Shown in pieces: positions 39,489 to 47,690 of a DNA stretch of 64,000 bases. A model generated the notes under the pieces. It saw only the letters and a list, made by a program, of their open reading frames with translations, was not told the DNA's origin and did not search any database. This stretch comes from Phaeospirillum tilakii (GTDB lineage: Bacteria; Pseudomonadota; Alphaproteobacteria; Rhodospirillales; Magnetospirillaceae), in assembly GCF_042683125.1 (NCBI RefSeq), contig NZ_JBHUIY010000001.1:1-64000 (forward strand). The letters are read 5' to 3'. Both the position numbers and the translations under genes were made by a program. Positions within the stretch are counted from its first letter, which is position 1; every line of letters begins with the position of its first letter.

Positions 39489-39820
39489 GCGACGGCCCGT
39501 GGGGCGGTGGCGGGGGGCCGCCGCCCCACGGCTCCCGCCCGCCCGGGGGGCGCGCCCTCCGCCGCCGTGCCGGCCGGTCCGGCAGCTTTTATTTTCCAAA
39601 CCGCGAAAAACGACGGCGTCGCCCCCATCTATCGGTTTGACCGGGGCAGGGGTCCCGGTTCGGCGTGTTCGCCCGGGCCGCGAGGAGGGCTCCAAGCTAC
39701 TCGATTGGAGTAGGTTTTTCCCTACTCCAGGGCCAACCTCGCTCTTGAATTTGTCACAGTCATAAGGGATAACCGGGACCTCGCGCCTCAAACCATTCTG
39801 CGCAGTGGGAGATACCGTTG
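39489..39820. other. Spacer between the twin cytochromes with alternative hairpins
   Basis: 332 bp. Near the first gene is a strong GC hairpin (39497-39531, CCGTGGGGCGG paired with CCGCCCCACGG) with no T-run. At 39697-39729 two mutually exclusive stems overlap (see the separate entry). The 39735-39780 stretch is AT-richer and may hold a promoter for the second gene. No coding frame was convincing. Confidence 0.55.
39697..39729 (+). promoter_or_regulatory. Overlapping alternative hairpins (attenuator-like)
   Basis: Stem A pairs CTACTC (39697-39702) with GAGTAG (39708-39713) and is followed by GTTTTTC, like a small terminator. Stem B pairs TGGAGTAGG (39706-39714) with CCTACTCCA (39721-39729), a perfect 9-bp stem with a six-base loop. 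They share GAGTAG, so only one can form at a time. Confidence 0.4.
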
Positions 39821-40198
39821 ATGTTGACCTTCAGAAAGCTGGCCCTGGCTGCCGCCGTCGCTGCCGTCGCCATTGTCGCCGCTCCGTTTGCCGCTTCCGC
39901 CGCCGAAGAGCCGGCCGCGTTCAAGCAGTGCCGCGCCTGTCACAGCCCGGAAGCCGGTAAGAATGGCGTCGGCCCGAGCCTGTTCGGCGCCTATGGCCGC
40001 AAGATCGGTCAGGCCCCGAACTACAAGTATTCGCCGGCCCACCTGTCGCATGCCGACCAGACCATCGACGAAGCCTTCCTGACCAAGTACCTGGCCAACC
40101 CGAAGGAAGTCATCCCCGGCAACAAGATGATCTTCGCCGGTCTCAAGAACCCGGCCGACGTGACCGCGGTGATCGCCTACCTGAAGAGCCTCAAGTAG
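39821..40198 (+). CDS. Class I cytochrome c (cytochrome c2-like), second paralogue
   Basis: A 125-residue periplasmic cytochrome with signal peptide (KLALAAAVAAVAIVAAPFAA), heme motif CRACH and distal Met in IPGNKMIFAG. It starts at ATG 39821 after GGGAG; the TTG just before it is unlikely. It is near-identical in layout to the cytochrome 330 bp upstream, sharing NGVGPSL, GRK.GQAP, FLTKYLANPKEVIPGNKM and AVIAYLK. This is consistent with a tandem duplication. A strong terminator follows, so it ends its transcript. Confidence 0.94.
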   Translation: MLTFRKLALAAAVAAVAIVAAPFAASAAEEPAAFKQCRACHSPEAGKNGVGPSLFGAYGRKIGQAPNYKYSPAHLSHADQTIDEAFLTKYLANPKEVIPGNKMIFAGLKNPADVTAVIAYLKSLK

Positions 40199-40221
40199 GC
40201 TGATCCCCGGCGACCTCGCCG

Positions 40222-40261
40222 AAAAGCCGCCGTGCCCTGGCTGGGGAACGGCGGCTTTTTT
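40222..40261 (+). terminator. Factor-independent terminator of the cytochrome gene
   Basis: Perfect stem AAAGCCGCCGT / ACGGCGGCTTT with loop GCCCTGGCTGGGGA, ending in a run of six T. It begins 24 bp after the stop codon. Confidence 0.9.
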
Positions 40262-40278
40262 GCGTCGGGATGATGTCG

Positions 40279-40359
40279 GCGCGGGTGTTGGCCGCGCGAA
40301 GGTCTGGGAAAGGGTTCCAAGGGCCTTGCGGCCCTTGGCGGGTGCGGGCGGCGCCCGCG
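40279..40359. repeat. Extragenic palindromic element, core remnant plus right arm
   Basis: An inverted core fragment (GCGCGGGTGTTGGCCGCGCG, then AAGGTCTGGGAAAGG) is joined to a right arm (GTTCCAAGGGCCTTGCGGCC to GCGGGCGGCGCCCGCG). The left arm is missing. Confidence 0.8.
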
Positions 40360-40384
40360 AACGGTTTAGCCCCGTCCTTGTCCC

Positions 40385-41491
40385 TCAGCGCCGGGCGTTG
40401 AGGTCCTCGGCCAACGAACGGGCGCGACCGAGCTGACGGCCCAGGCTCTTGCCCAGGGCGTCGCGGGCCTCGGCGGCGCCGGCCTGCCCGAGCTGGGCGG
40501 CACGATCATAGAGCACGTAGGCCCGCAGCGGATCCTTGCCGGGGAAGCCCTCGCCCCGGGCGGCCATGCCGGCCAGCAGCATCGTCGCGGCGGGGTGGCG
40601 CTGGTGGGCGGCGGCTTCGAGCCAGCGCGCCGCCGAAATCTGGTCGATCGCCAGTTCGCTGCCCTCGGCCAGGGTCTTGCCCAGGGTGTACTGGGCCTCG
40701 GCGTCGCCATCCTCGGCGGCCAGGGTCAGCCAGCGCGCCCCCTCGTCGATGCCGGGGCGGAGATGGACCGCCTTGTCGCCGGCATCGGCGGGCGGGGTGG
40801 CGTACCAGATCGGGCCGAGCGGGCGGTTGTGGCGCTCGGCGTCCTTGACGGTCCAGGATTCCTCGTCGGGCACCCGCCACGCGGCGGGGCGGGACAGCAG
40901 CAGCCGGCCCAATCCGGTGCGGGCCTCGGAATCGCCCTGGAGCAAAGCGGCGCGGCGCAGCCAGGATTCGGCCTGGGCCGGATCGGGGGCGATGCCGGCG
41001 CCGGCTTCATAGGCGGCGGCCAGGGCGATCGCGGCGCGGGGCTGGCCGCGCCGGGCGAGGTCGCCGATCCAGCTGGCGCCCTCGATGCCGCCGACCGAAC
41101 GGATCTGGCCGGCGACGAACAGGTCGGCCCAGCGCTGGCGGGCCTTCATGTCGCCGAGCTGGGCGGCGCGGTACCACCATTGCCCGGCGCGTTCCAGGCT
41201 GCGCGGCACCCCGGCGCCTTCCTCGCAGGCCCTGGCCGCCTCGACGGCGGCGGCGGCGCTGCCATGGACGGCGGCAAGGCCGAACCAGACATAGGCCTGA
41301 CGCAGCGATTCGGCCCCCCGGCGTTTGCGGGCGGCGAGGCCGGCCTGGTACTGGGCCTCGGCATCGCCGCGGGCGGCGGTGGCGGCGGCCCGGGCGGGCT
41401 CGCCGGTGGTGGCCTTGCCCGGGCCGGCCGCGATCGCCGTCAGGGGGAACGTCAGGGCGATCAGCGCGGCGGCGCAGGCGGCGGTCCTCAT
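40385..41491 (-). CDS. Sel1-repeat (SLR) periplasmic protein
   Basis: A 368-residue exported protein with a Sec signal peptide (CAAALIALTFPLTAIAAG; start ATG 41491), then about six Sel1-like repeats. Readable examples are GDAEAQYQAGLAARKRRGAE, AEDGDAEAQYTLGKTLAEGS and GKDPLRAYVLYDRAAQLGQA. Such alpha-helical solenoids usually bind proteins. A middle section (DEESWTVKDAERHNRPLGPI) interrupts the repeats. No specific partner can be named; it is 131 bp from the GGDEF gene on the same strand. Confidence 0.85.
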   Translation of the reverse strand: MRTAACAAALIALTFPLTAIAAGPGKATTGEPARAAATAARGDAEAQYQAGLAARKRRGAESLRQAYVWFGLAAVHGSAAAAVEAARACEEGAGVPRSLERAGQWWYRAAQLGDMKARQRWADLFVAGQIRSVGGIEGASWIGDLARRGQPRAAIALAAAYEAGAGIAPDPAQAESWLRRAALLQGDSEARTGLGRLLLSRPAAWRVPDEESWTVKDAERHNRPLGPIWYATPPADAGDKAVHLRPGIDEGARWLTLAAEDGDAEAQYTLGKTLAEGSELAIDQISAARWLEAAAHQRHPAATMLLAGMAARGEGFPGKDPLRAYVLYDRAAQLGQAGAAEARDALGKSLGRQLGRARSLAEDLNARR

Positions 41492-41622
41492 CAACGAAAA
41501 CTTTCCGTAGCCTCGGGGTGGGGCCGCATGATTCCACTTCCCGCCCGGGAGCGCAATCGGAGCGTGGCCGAAACGACCGGTTTCCTGCCTTGCGTCGGGC
41601 GGGGTCGCGCCGGGGCGGGCGG

Positions 41623-43026
41623 TCAGGATGGCGGATCCTGGCTGACGCGGTCGCGCCCCTCGCGCTTGGCGCGGTAGAGGGCGGCGTCGGCGCGGTTGAG
41701 CACCGCGTCGGGGCCGAGGGTGCCGAGGCGATGCTCGGCGACGCCCAGGCTGGCGGTCAGGCCGACCGTCGCCGCGCCGGGGCCGAGCGGCACCGCGACG
41801 GCGGCGATGGCGCGGCGCAGCCGTTCCGCCACCTCGACCGCCCCGGCCAGCGGGGTCTGGGGCAGCAGCACGGCGAATTCCTCGCCGCCGAGCCGGCCGA
41901 GCCGATCGACCTCGCGCAGGCTGGCGGCGATCGCCGCCGCCGCCGCGCGCAGCACGGCGTCGCCGATGGCGTGGCCGTGGCGGTCGTTGATCTGCTTGAA
42001 ATGGTCGAGATCGATCATCACCACCGACACCGGGATGGCATAGCGGCCGGCGCGCTCGATTTCCTGGGTGGCGGCGTCGAAGAAGGCGCGGCGGTTGAGC
42101 GCCCCGGTCAGGTCGTCGATGGTGGCCAGCTCGCGCAGCCGGCGTTCCATCTCCTTGCTGAGGGTGATGTCGACCAGGGTGCCGATGCTGCCGCAATCGG
42201 GCGGGGCCAGCGGCTGGCGGCGCAGGATCGCCTCGATCGTGCCGATCGCGGTGGCCAGCGTCAGCTCGACCGGCTGCCCGGCCGGGGTCGGCGGCAGGAG
42301 CGAGGTGGCGGGGCGGCCCTGCCAGGATTCCGGTTCGCGCCCGAACAGGTCGCGGAAGGCGTGGTTGCAGCGGGTCAGCAGCCCGGCGCCGTCCTCGACC
42401 CACACCGGCAGCGGCAGGCGGTCGAGCACCGCGTCGGAAAAGCGCAGCGCCGCCTCGAGCGCCCGGGTGCGTTCGCCCACCTGCTGTTCCAGCACCTGGG
42501 TCAGCGCCTCGATCCGGGTCAGGCTGATCCAGGAGCGCAGGCCGGCGACCAGGGCGGTGAACAGCCGCTGGGCGGTCAGGTCGGTCTTGTTGCGGTAATC
42601 GTTGATGTCGTAGGCCAGCATCACCTCGCGCTCGGGCGCCTCGCCCGGCTGGCCGGTGCGCAGCACGATGGCGATGCGGTGATTGCCCAGTTCCTCGCGG
42701 ATGTGGTGGATCAGGTCGAGGCCGGCATGGGGGGTCTCCATCACCACGTCGAGCAGCATCACCGGGATGTCGGGGGTATGGGTCAGCACCCGCCGCGCCT
42801 CGGCGGCGGAATGGGCGCTGATCACCTCGAACGGGCGCTCCTGGAACGAGAAGTCGCGCAGCACGATCCGGGTCATCGCGTGGATGTCGGGATCGTCATC
42901 GACCACCAGCACCCGCCAGGGCGGCGGCGGGGCGGCGGCCGGGGCGGCCGGCGGGGTCTCGGCGGCGGGACGGCGGCGGAACAGGCGGCGGGGGGCGGTT
43001 TCGCCGGGCGGGGGGGCGGGCTTCAT
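41623..43026 (-). CDS. Response regulator with PAS-like and GGDEF domains (diguanylate cyclase)
   Basis: Makes cyclic di-GMP from GTP. The 467 residues comprise a low-complexity head, a receiver (VLVVDDDPDIHAMT; acceptor Asp in VMLLDVVMETPHAGL), a coiled coil, a PAS-like region (FSDAVLDRLPLPVWVEDGAG), and a GGDEF domain with active site RLGGEEFAV. The inhibitory I-site RxxD is intact (REVD, five residues before). It is the fourth gene of the SiaB/SiaC/kinase operon and is its probable output. Confidence 0.92.
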   Translation of the reverse strand: MKPAPPPGETAPRRLFRRRPAAETPPAAPAAAPPPPWRVLVVDDDPDIHAMTRIVLRDFSFQERPFEVISAHSAAEARRVLTHTPDIPVMLLDVVMETPHAGLDLIHHIREELGNHRIAIVLRTGQPGEAPEREVMLAYDINDYRNKTDLTAQRLFTALVAGLRSWISLTRIEALTQVLEQQVGERTRALEAALRFSDAVLDRLPLPVWVEDGAGLLTRCNHAFRDLFGREPESWQGRPATSLLPPTPAGQPVELTLATAIGTIEAILRRQPLAPPDCGSIGTLVDITLSKEMERRLRELATIDDLTGALNRRAFFDAATQEIERAGRYAIPVSVVMIDLDHFKQINDRHGHAIGDAVLRAAAAAIAASLREVDRLGRLGGEEFAVLLPQTPLAGAVEVAERLRRAIAAVAVPLGPGAATVGLTASLGVAEHRLGTLGPDAVLNRADAALYRAKREGRDRVSQDPPS

Positions 43027-43060
43027 CGCGGCGGGGCTCCTCGCGCGGCGGTCGGGGGGG

Positions 43061-44074
43061 TCATGGCGCGCGCAGCGGCAGGGTCAGGGCGAAGGTGGCG
43101 CCGCCCGGCGCGGGATCGAGGGCGATGGCGCCACCGAGCGGCCCGGTGACCAGATTGTAGGCGATGTGCAGGCCCAGCCCGGTGCCGCCGCTGCCGCGCC
43201 GGGTGGTGAAGAACGGGTCGAACACCCGTCCCCGGTCGGACTCGGGGATGCCCTTGCCGGAATCGGCATAGACGATGCGGACCTGATCGGGGCCGGTCTG
43301 GCTGACCGCGAGCGACAGACGGCCGGTCTGGCCGGGATCGAAGCCGTGGATCAGGCTGTTGATGACGAAATTGCCGATCACCTGCGACAGGGCGCCGGGA
43401 TGGCTGTCCATCACGATTCCGCTCGGGCAGTCGATCGTCACCGCGTGGCCGGCCTGCCGCACCCGGGGGCCGAGGCTGGCCAGGGTCTCGCGCAGGGTGG
43501 CGCCGAGATCGAAGCGGCGCCGTTCCGACGAGGCGCGATCGACCGCCACCTGCTTGAAGCTGCCGATCAGTTCGGCGGCGCGGCGGCAGTTGGACAGGAT
43601 CAGCGCCGAACTGTCGCCGGCGGTGTCGAGATAGCGTTCGAAGCGGTCGGCGTCGAGTTCGTCGGCCTGATAGGCGGCGCGGATCGTCTCGGTCGAATCC
43701 GCCAGCAGCGAGGCGCAGGACAGGGCGATGCCGACCGGGGTGTTGATCTCGTGCGCCACCCCGCCGACCAGGGCACCGAGCGAGGCCAGCTTCTCGGCCT
43801 GGATCAGCGAATCCTGGGCCGCCTCGAGGTCGGACAGCGCCTGCTCGGCCTCGGCGCGGCGGCGGGCCAGTTCGTGGTTGAGGCTGGCGAGCTGGGCCTG
43901 GAGCCGGTCGCTGACCTTGACCAGCCGGCGCTGCTCGCGCACGCTGCGGCCGAATGCCTCGATCAGGGCCTCGACCCCCTCGCGCAGCGGCGGTGGGGTG
44001 TCGGCCAGCAGGCCACGCAGGGATTCCGCCTGTTCGAGGACCTTTTCCTCGGCATCGAACAGGTCGAACGACAT
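43061..44074 (-). CDS. Sensor histidine kinase lacking a membrane domain
   Basis: A soluble kinase of 337 residues. It has an N-terminal helical region, a coiled coil (RLQAQLASLNHELARRRAEA), the phospho-acceptor His in GGVAHEINTPVGIAL, and an HATPase domain (VIGNFVINSLIHGFDPG; ADSGKGIPESDRGRVFDPFF; GGTGLGLHIAYNLV). With no sensor module of its own it probably receives its signal from the SiaB/SiaC pair just upstream and phosphorylates the GGDEF regulator downstream; that is inference. Confidence 0.88.
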   Translation of the reverse strand: MSFDLFDAEEKVLEQAESLRGLLADTPPPLREGVEALIEAFGRSVREQRRLVKVSDRLQAQLASLNHELARRRAEAEQALSDLEAAQDSLIQAEKLASLGALVGGVAHEINTPVGIALSCASLLADSTETIRAAYQADELDADRFERYLDTAGDSSALILSNCRRAAELIGSFKQVAVDRASSERRRFDLGATLRETLASLGPRVRQAGHAVTIDCPSGIVMDSHPGALSQVIGNFVINSLIHGFDPGQTGRLSLAVSQTGPDQVRIVYADSGKGIPESDRGRVFDPFFTTRRGSGGTGLGLHIAYNLVTGPLGGAIALDPAPGGATFALTLPLRAP

Positions 44075-44079
44075 CGCCG

Positions 44080-44478
44080 TCAGTCCTCGGCCCCGACCGC
44101 GACCAGATCGAACGCGACGTGGCTGAGATCCTCGCTGAAATCCTCGCCGAATTCCCGCATCGTCTCGTCCTCGGCGGCGTAGAGCCAGCGCACCCGCACC
44201 GGGATGCCGCTGGCGGCGGCGCGCTCAAGCAGCAGGAACATGTTCATCAGCGCCTTGGCGCTGGAACTGTTGAAATAGATCAGCGCGAACTCGGCCTCGA
44301 GTCCGGTCGGGGCGGGATTGGCCAGCGCCGCCTGGAGGGCGACGAACACCGGGGCGAACACCGACGAGGCGTCCTCGGGGTAGGATTCGCCGCGCAGCCG
44401 CAGCAGACCGCGCTCGACGTCGAGTTCGATTTCGGGAGACCGTTCCGTCGCGGCGATTCTGAGAACCTCGCTGCTCAT
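44080..44478 (-). CDS. SiaC-family (DUF1987) signalling protein
   Basis: A 132-residue STAS-like protein. Family landmarks: IAATERSPEIELDVE near the N-terminus, LRGESYPEDASSVF, and FNSSSAKALMNMF with Ser71-73 at the usual phospho-site. In Pseudomonas, SiaC is phosphorylated by SiaB and binds the diguanylate cyclase SiaD. Here it sits between a SiaB homologue (2 bp upstream) and a histidine kinase (6 bp downstream). Confidence 0.85.
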   Translation of the reverse strand: MSSEVLRIAATERSPEIELDVERGLLRLRGESYPEDASSVFAPVFVALQAALANPAPTGLEAEFALIYFNSSSAKALMNMFLLLERAAASGIPVRVRWLYAAEDETMREFGEDFSEDLSHVAFDLVAVGAED

Positions 44479-44479
44479 C

Positions 44480-45031
44480 TCAGATCGATACCTTCATGCA
44501 AAAGAAGAACGTGCTGGAATCGATCGGGTCGAAATCGAACTCGATCGGGTCGGTGGCGCGGCGGGCGATCTCGATCAGACCGATGGTGGCGCCCCGGCTC
44601 TGCTCGTCGGGCGCCTCGCGCAATTGCTCTTTGTAGTAGGCCTTGATCTGATCCTTGTCCATCCGTTGCAGCCGCTCCAGCCGCTCGCGCAGGCGGGGCT
44701 CGTCATCGGCGAGGACGACATTGCCGCAGACGATGAAAAAGCGGTTGTTCTCGGTGCCGATGGTGACCATGCCCGAGGAAAGCTCGATCGGACGGCCGCT
44801 GTCGCTGGCCAGTTTCTCGGCCGAGTAGCGGATGATGTTCTGCGACTGCTCGACGAAGACCGAGAACACCTTCTTGATCGTGCCGAGGTCGGTTTCCTCC
44901 AGGGTCATCTTCTGGCGCAACGCTTCGCCCAGGGAGTACAGGATCCCCTCGGACAGGTAGCCCGAAAAAGAAAAGATGATGCCGCGCTGATCGAGATCCT
45001 GTTTGAATGCCCGGTAATATTTCGCAAGCAT
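44480..45031 (-). CDS. SiaB-family protein kinase (DUF6272)
   Basis: A 183-residue protein beginning MLAKYYRAFKQDLDQRGIIF at ATG 45031; the longer upstream frame is Arg-rich and unlikely. It matches SiaB layout: FSFSGYLSEGILYSLGEALR, SQNIIRYSAEKLASD, ATIGLIEIARRATDPIEFDF, FFFCMKVSI. SiaB is a GHKL-type kinase that phosphorylates SiaC. The PP2C partner SiaA is not in the operon; a histidine kinase takes that slot. Confidence 0.82.
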   Translation of the reverse strand: MLAKYYRAFKQDLDQRGIIFSFSGYLSEGILYSLGEALRQKMTLEETDLGTIKKVFSVFVEQSQNIIRYSAEKLASDSGRPIELSSGMVTIGTENNRFFIVCGNVVLADDEPRLRERLERLQRMDKDQIKAYYKEQLREAPDEQSRGATIGLIEIARRATDPIEFDFDPIDSSTFFFCMKVSI

Positions 45032-45176
45032 GACGATTCTCGCTCGAAGGCTGCGCCGGGGCGCGGCGGAACCACACCGTCGCCACCGGGCAGTGGTAGC
45101 ACCGGCGGTCGCGCCGCTCAAGCCATCCCATCAAATTAGATCAAATCGCAGGTGGGATCGAGCCCCTTGCGCTTGC

Positions 45177-46049
45177 TCAGGCGGCGGGCGCCGCCGCCGG
45201 GGCCGGGGGGCGGCCGAGATCGGCCAGTTCGACCGGCGGCAGCCCCGCCAGCGCCGGGAACAGACGCTGGGCGATGCGGGCGAAGCGGTCGGGGGCGTCG
45301 GTGGCGACCAGGGTCAGCCCGCCGGCGGCGCCGGGGCGGGCGGCGAGCGGACCGGCCAGCGCGGCGGCGAGCAGGTCGGCGGTCGCCTCGGCGCAATCGA
45401 CCAGCCGCACCCCCGGCCCGGCCACCCGCGCCAGCGCCGGGGCCAGCAGCGGGAAATGGGTGCAGCCCAGCACCAGACAATCGGCGGCGGCGGCGGGATC
45501 GAGCGCGGCGCCGAGATAATGGCGCGCCACCGCCTCGACGATCGGGCCGTCGGTCAGCCCGTCCTCGGCCAGGGCGACGAACAGCGGGCAGGGGACGCAG
45601 ACCACGCTGGCGCCGGGACGGCGGCGGGCGATTGCCCGCTCATAGGCGCCGGAGCGGCAGGTGCCCTCGGTGGCGGCGACCACGATCCGCCCCGCCGCCG
45701 AGCCCCGCGCCGCGCCGGCGGCGCCGGCCTCGACCACCCCGATCACCGGCAGGTCGGGATGACGGGCGGCGATCGCCTCGAGCGCCAGCGCCGAGGCGGT
45801 GTTGCAGGCCACCACCAGCGCCTTGATCCCGCGCCGGACCAGGAAATCCGCGGCGTTGACGGCATAGCGCGCCACCGTCTGCGGCGATTTGGTGCCGTAG
45901 GGCATGCGGGCGAGGTCGCCGAGATAGAGCAGGGTTTCGTCCGGCAGCCGCCGCCGGATCGCCGAGGCGACGGTCAGCCCGCCGACGCCGGAATCGAAAA
46001 TGCCGACGGGAAGATCCGGGATCGCCGGGGCGTTGGGCTGGCAATTCAT
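45177..46049 (-). CDS. murI: Glutamate racemase
   Basis: Supplies D-glutamate for peptidoglycan. The 290 residues contain GIFDSGVGGLTVASAIRRRL, YLGDLARMPYGTKS, the first catalytic Cys in VVACNTASALALEA and the second in VLGCTHFPLLAPAL. An Ala/Pro-rich tail (GRPPAPAAAPAA) ends the protein. It starts at ATG 46049, alone in its unit. Confidence 0.94.
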   Translation of the reverse strand: MNCQPNAPAIPDLPVGIFDSGVGGLTVASAIRRRLPDETLLYLGDLARMPYGTKSPQTVARYAVNAADFLVRRGIKALVVACNTASALALEAIAARHPDLPVIGVVEAGAAGAARGSAAGRIVVAATEGTCRSGAYERAIARRRPGASVVCVPCPLFVALAEDGLTDGPIVEAVARHYLGAALDPAAAADCLVLGCTHFPLLAPALARVAGPGVRLVDCAEATADLLAAALAGPLAARPGAAGGLTLVATDAPDRFARIAQRLFPALAGLPPVELADLGRPPAPAAAPAA

Positions 46050-46178
46050 CGGGCCGTGACCTGGAACAGGGGGGGGAGAACCGGGACATGGCTTTACCCC
46101 GCCCCGGCGCGGAGCGCCACTCCCATGCCCGCACGGCAGCCGTGCGCGGCGCGGTCTCGCCCCCGGGGCGCGGGAAGG

Positions 46179-46838
46179 CTACTCGATCATCCCGCGCCGC
46201 ATCGCGTAGGTGGCCAGCTCGGCCGAATTGTGCAAATCGAGCTTCTGCATGATCTTGGTGCGGTGGGTTTCGACCGTCTTGATCGCGATGCCGAGGTCGG
46301 CGGCGATCTCGCGGTTCTTGAGGCCCTGGGCGATCAGGCGCAGCACCTCGCGCTCGCGTCCGGTCAGGGCGCCGCCGCCCGGCTCGGCGCCGGACAGATG
46401 CTCGCGCACCAGATCCTCCGACAAACCGGGGCCGAGATAGGATTGCCCCGACAGCACGGCGGTGATCGCCGATTTCAGCTCGCCGTGGCTGGCCTTCTTG
46501 AGGGCGTAGCCGTCGGCGCCGGCGGCCAGCGCCTCGGCGACCCGTTTTTCGCAATGGGCCACCGTCAGCACCAGCACCCGCACCCCGGGGGCCAGCCGCT
46601 TGATCTGGCGGGTCGCCTCGACCCCGTCCATCTCCGGCATCGACAGGTCCATCAACACCACGTCCGGGCCAAGCGCGCGGGCCATCTCCACCGCGGCGCG
46701 GCCGTTGTCGGCCTCGCCGACGATGACGAACGGGGCGCCGCCGCCGCAGGATTCGGCCGCGCCATCGGCGGCCAGCAGGGCCATCAGGCCCTGGCGGACC
46801 AATTGCTGATCTTCGGCAATGACGATGCGAGTCGTCAC
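46179..46838 (-). CDS. NarL/FixJ-type response regulator
   Basis: A DNA-binding regulator of 219 residues. The start is GTG 46838 (VTTRIVIAEDQQLVRQGLMA), 6 bp after GGAGG. Receiver: acceptor Asp in DVVLMDLSMPEMDGVEAT and Lys in DGYALKKASHGEL. LuxR-type HTH: LTGREREVLRLIAQGLKNRE, KTVETHRTKIMQKLDLHN. No cognate kinase is adjacent, and its targets are unknown. Confidence 0.9.
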   Translation of the reverse strand: MTTRIVIAEDQQLVRQGLMALLAADGAAESCGGGAPFVIVGEADNGRAAVEMARALGPDVVLMDLSMPEMDGVEATRQIKRLAPGVRVLVLTVAHCEKRVAEALAAGADGYALKKASHGELKSAITAVLSGQSYLGPGLSEDLVREHLSGAEPGGGALTGREREVLRLIAQGLKNREIAADLGIAIKTVETHRTKIMQKLDLHNSAELATYAMRRGMIE

Positions 46839-47061
46839 GGCGGCCTCCTTCCCCCACGGGGCTGCCGCCCCGGATTTCTTTTTCCTTGGTCGAACTAGCT
46901 GACCAGAAAATCCTAGCACACTCTATGCATGATTGCGCAGACGGCAAGGTGAAACAGAACGGGGCGAAATGTAAGGGTTTGGCCCTATCGGCCGTTCCGT
47001 TCCGGCCGGACGGTCCGGGCAGCCTCTTCCCCGCCGGCCCCGGGCGTTCTAGACTGCCGCC

Positions 47062-47460
47062 ATGAAGATCGCCCTCGCCGTCAATCCCCGCTATTCCCGC
47101 CTGTCCGGTCATGCCGGCCGCGCCCGCCACTGGCTGGTGTGGACCTGCGACGAATCCGGCCCCGCCGCCGCGCCCGAGCGTCTGCTGCTCGAACCGGGGG
47201 CGGTGTTCCATCACCATCCCGACGGGCGGCCGCATCCGCTCGACGGCATCGACGCGCTGTTGACCCAGTCGGCGGGGGAGGGCTTCGTCGCCAAGATGAA
47301 GCGGCGCGGCATCGACATCCGCCTCACCGCCGAGCGCGACCCGCGCCGGGCGGTCGAGGCCTATCTGAGCGACAGCCTGCCGCCGCCGCGTCCGCGCCCG
47401 ATCGGCGATCTGGTCTGCAAGCTGCTCGACCGGCTGTTGCCGCCCGCCCACGGCGGCTAA
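47062..47460 (+). CDS. NifX/NafY-like FeMo-cofactor-binding family protein
   Basis: A 132-residue protein of the dinitrogenase FeMo-cofactor-binding fold (RNase H-like), beginning MKIALAVNPRYSRLSGHAGR. Visible landmarks are the N-terminal AVNPRYSRLSGHAGRARHWL, VFHHHPDGRPHPLDGIDALL and GEGFVAKMKRRGIDIRLTAE. Such proteins bind Fe-Mo precursors, but stand-alone members occur outside nif clusters and have other or unknown roles. No nif gene is adjacent. The family call is moderate. Confidence 0.68.
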   Translation: MKIALAVNPRYSRLSGHAGRARHWLVWTCDESGPAAAPERLLLEPGAVFHHHPDGRPHPLDGIDALLTQSAGEGFVAKMKRRGIDIRLTAERDPRRAVEAYLSDSLPPPRPRPIGDLVCKLLDRLLPPAHGG

Positions 47461-47690
47461 GGGATCGGGCTTGCGCCCAAACCCACCGGGGCGATGCCCC
47501 CCCCTCCCTTCGTTTTCGAAAAAAAGGGGGTTCGGGGCACACCCCGAGCGGGCGCGGGCGGCAGCCCGCTTGGCGAAAGCCAAAATGAGAACCGCTGCGC
47601 GGGCGCCAATCCGCTTGACCCCGGCCGGGCGGGGGGATAAACGGGGCGTTTTCCGTACAGCCCCCGGCGCGCGAAGGACACGGCAGCAGC
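47461..47690. other. Spacer with short hairpins upstream of murA
   Basis: GC-rich stems are visible (GGGGTTCGGGGCACACCCCG; GCGGGCGCGGGCGGCAGCCC) around a run of eight or nine A/G bases at 47520. It resembles the minor hairpin clusters elsewhere but not the main palindromic element. A murA promoter was not located. Confidence 0.4.
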
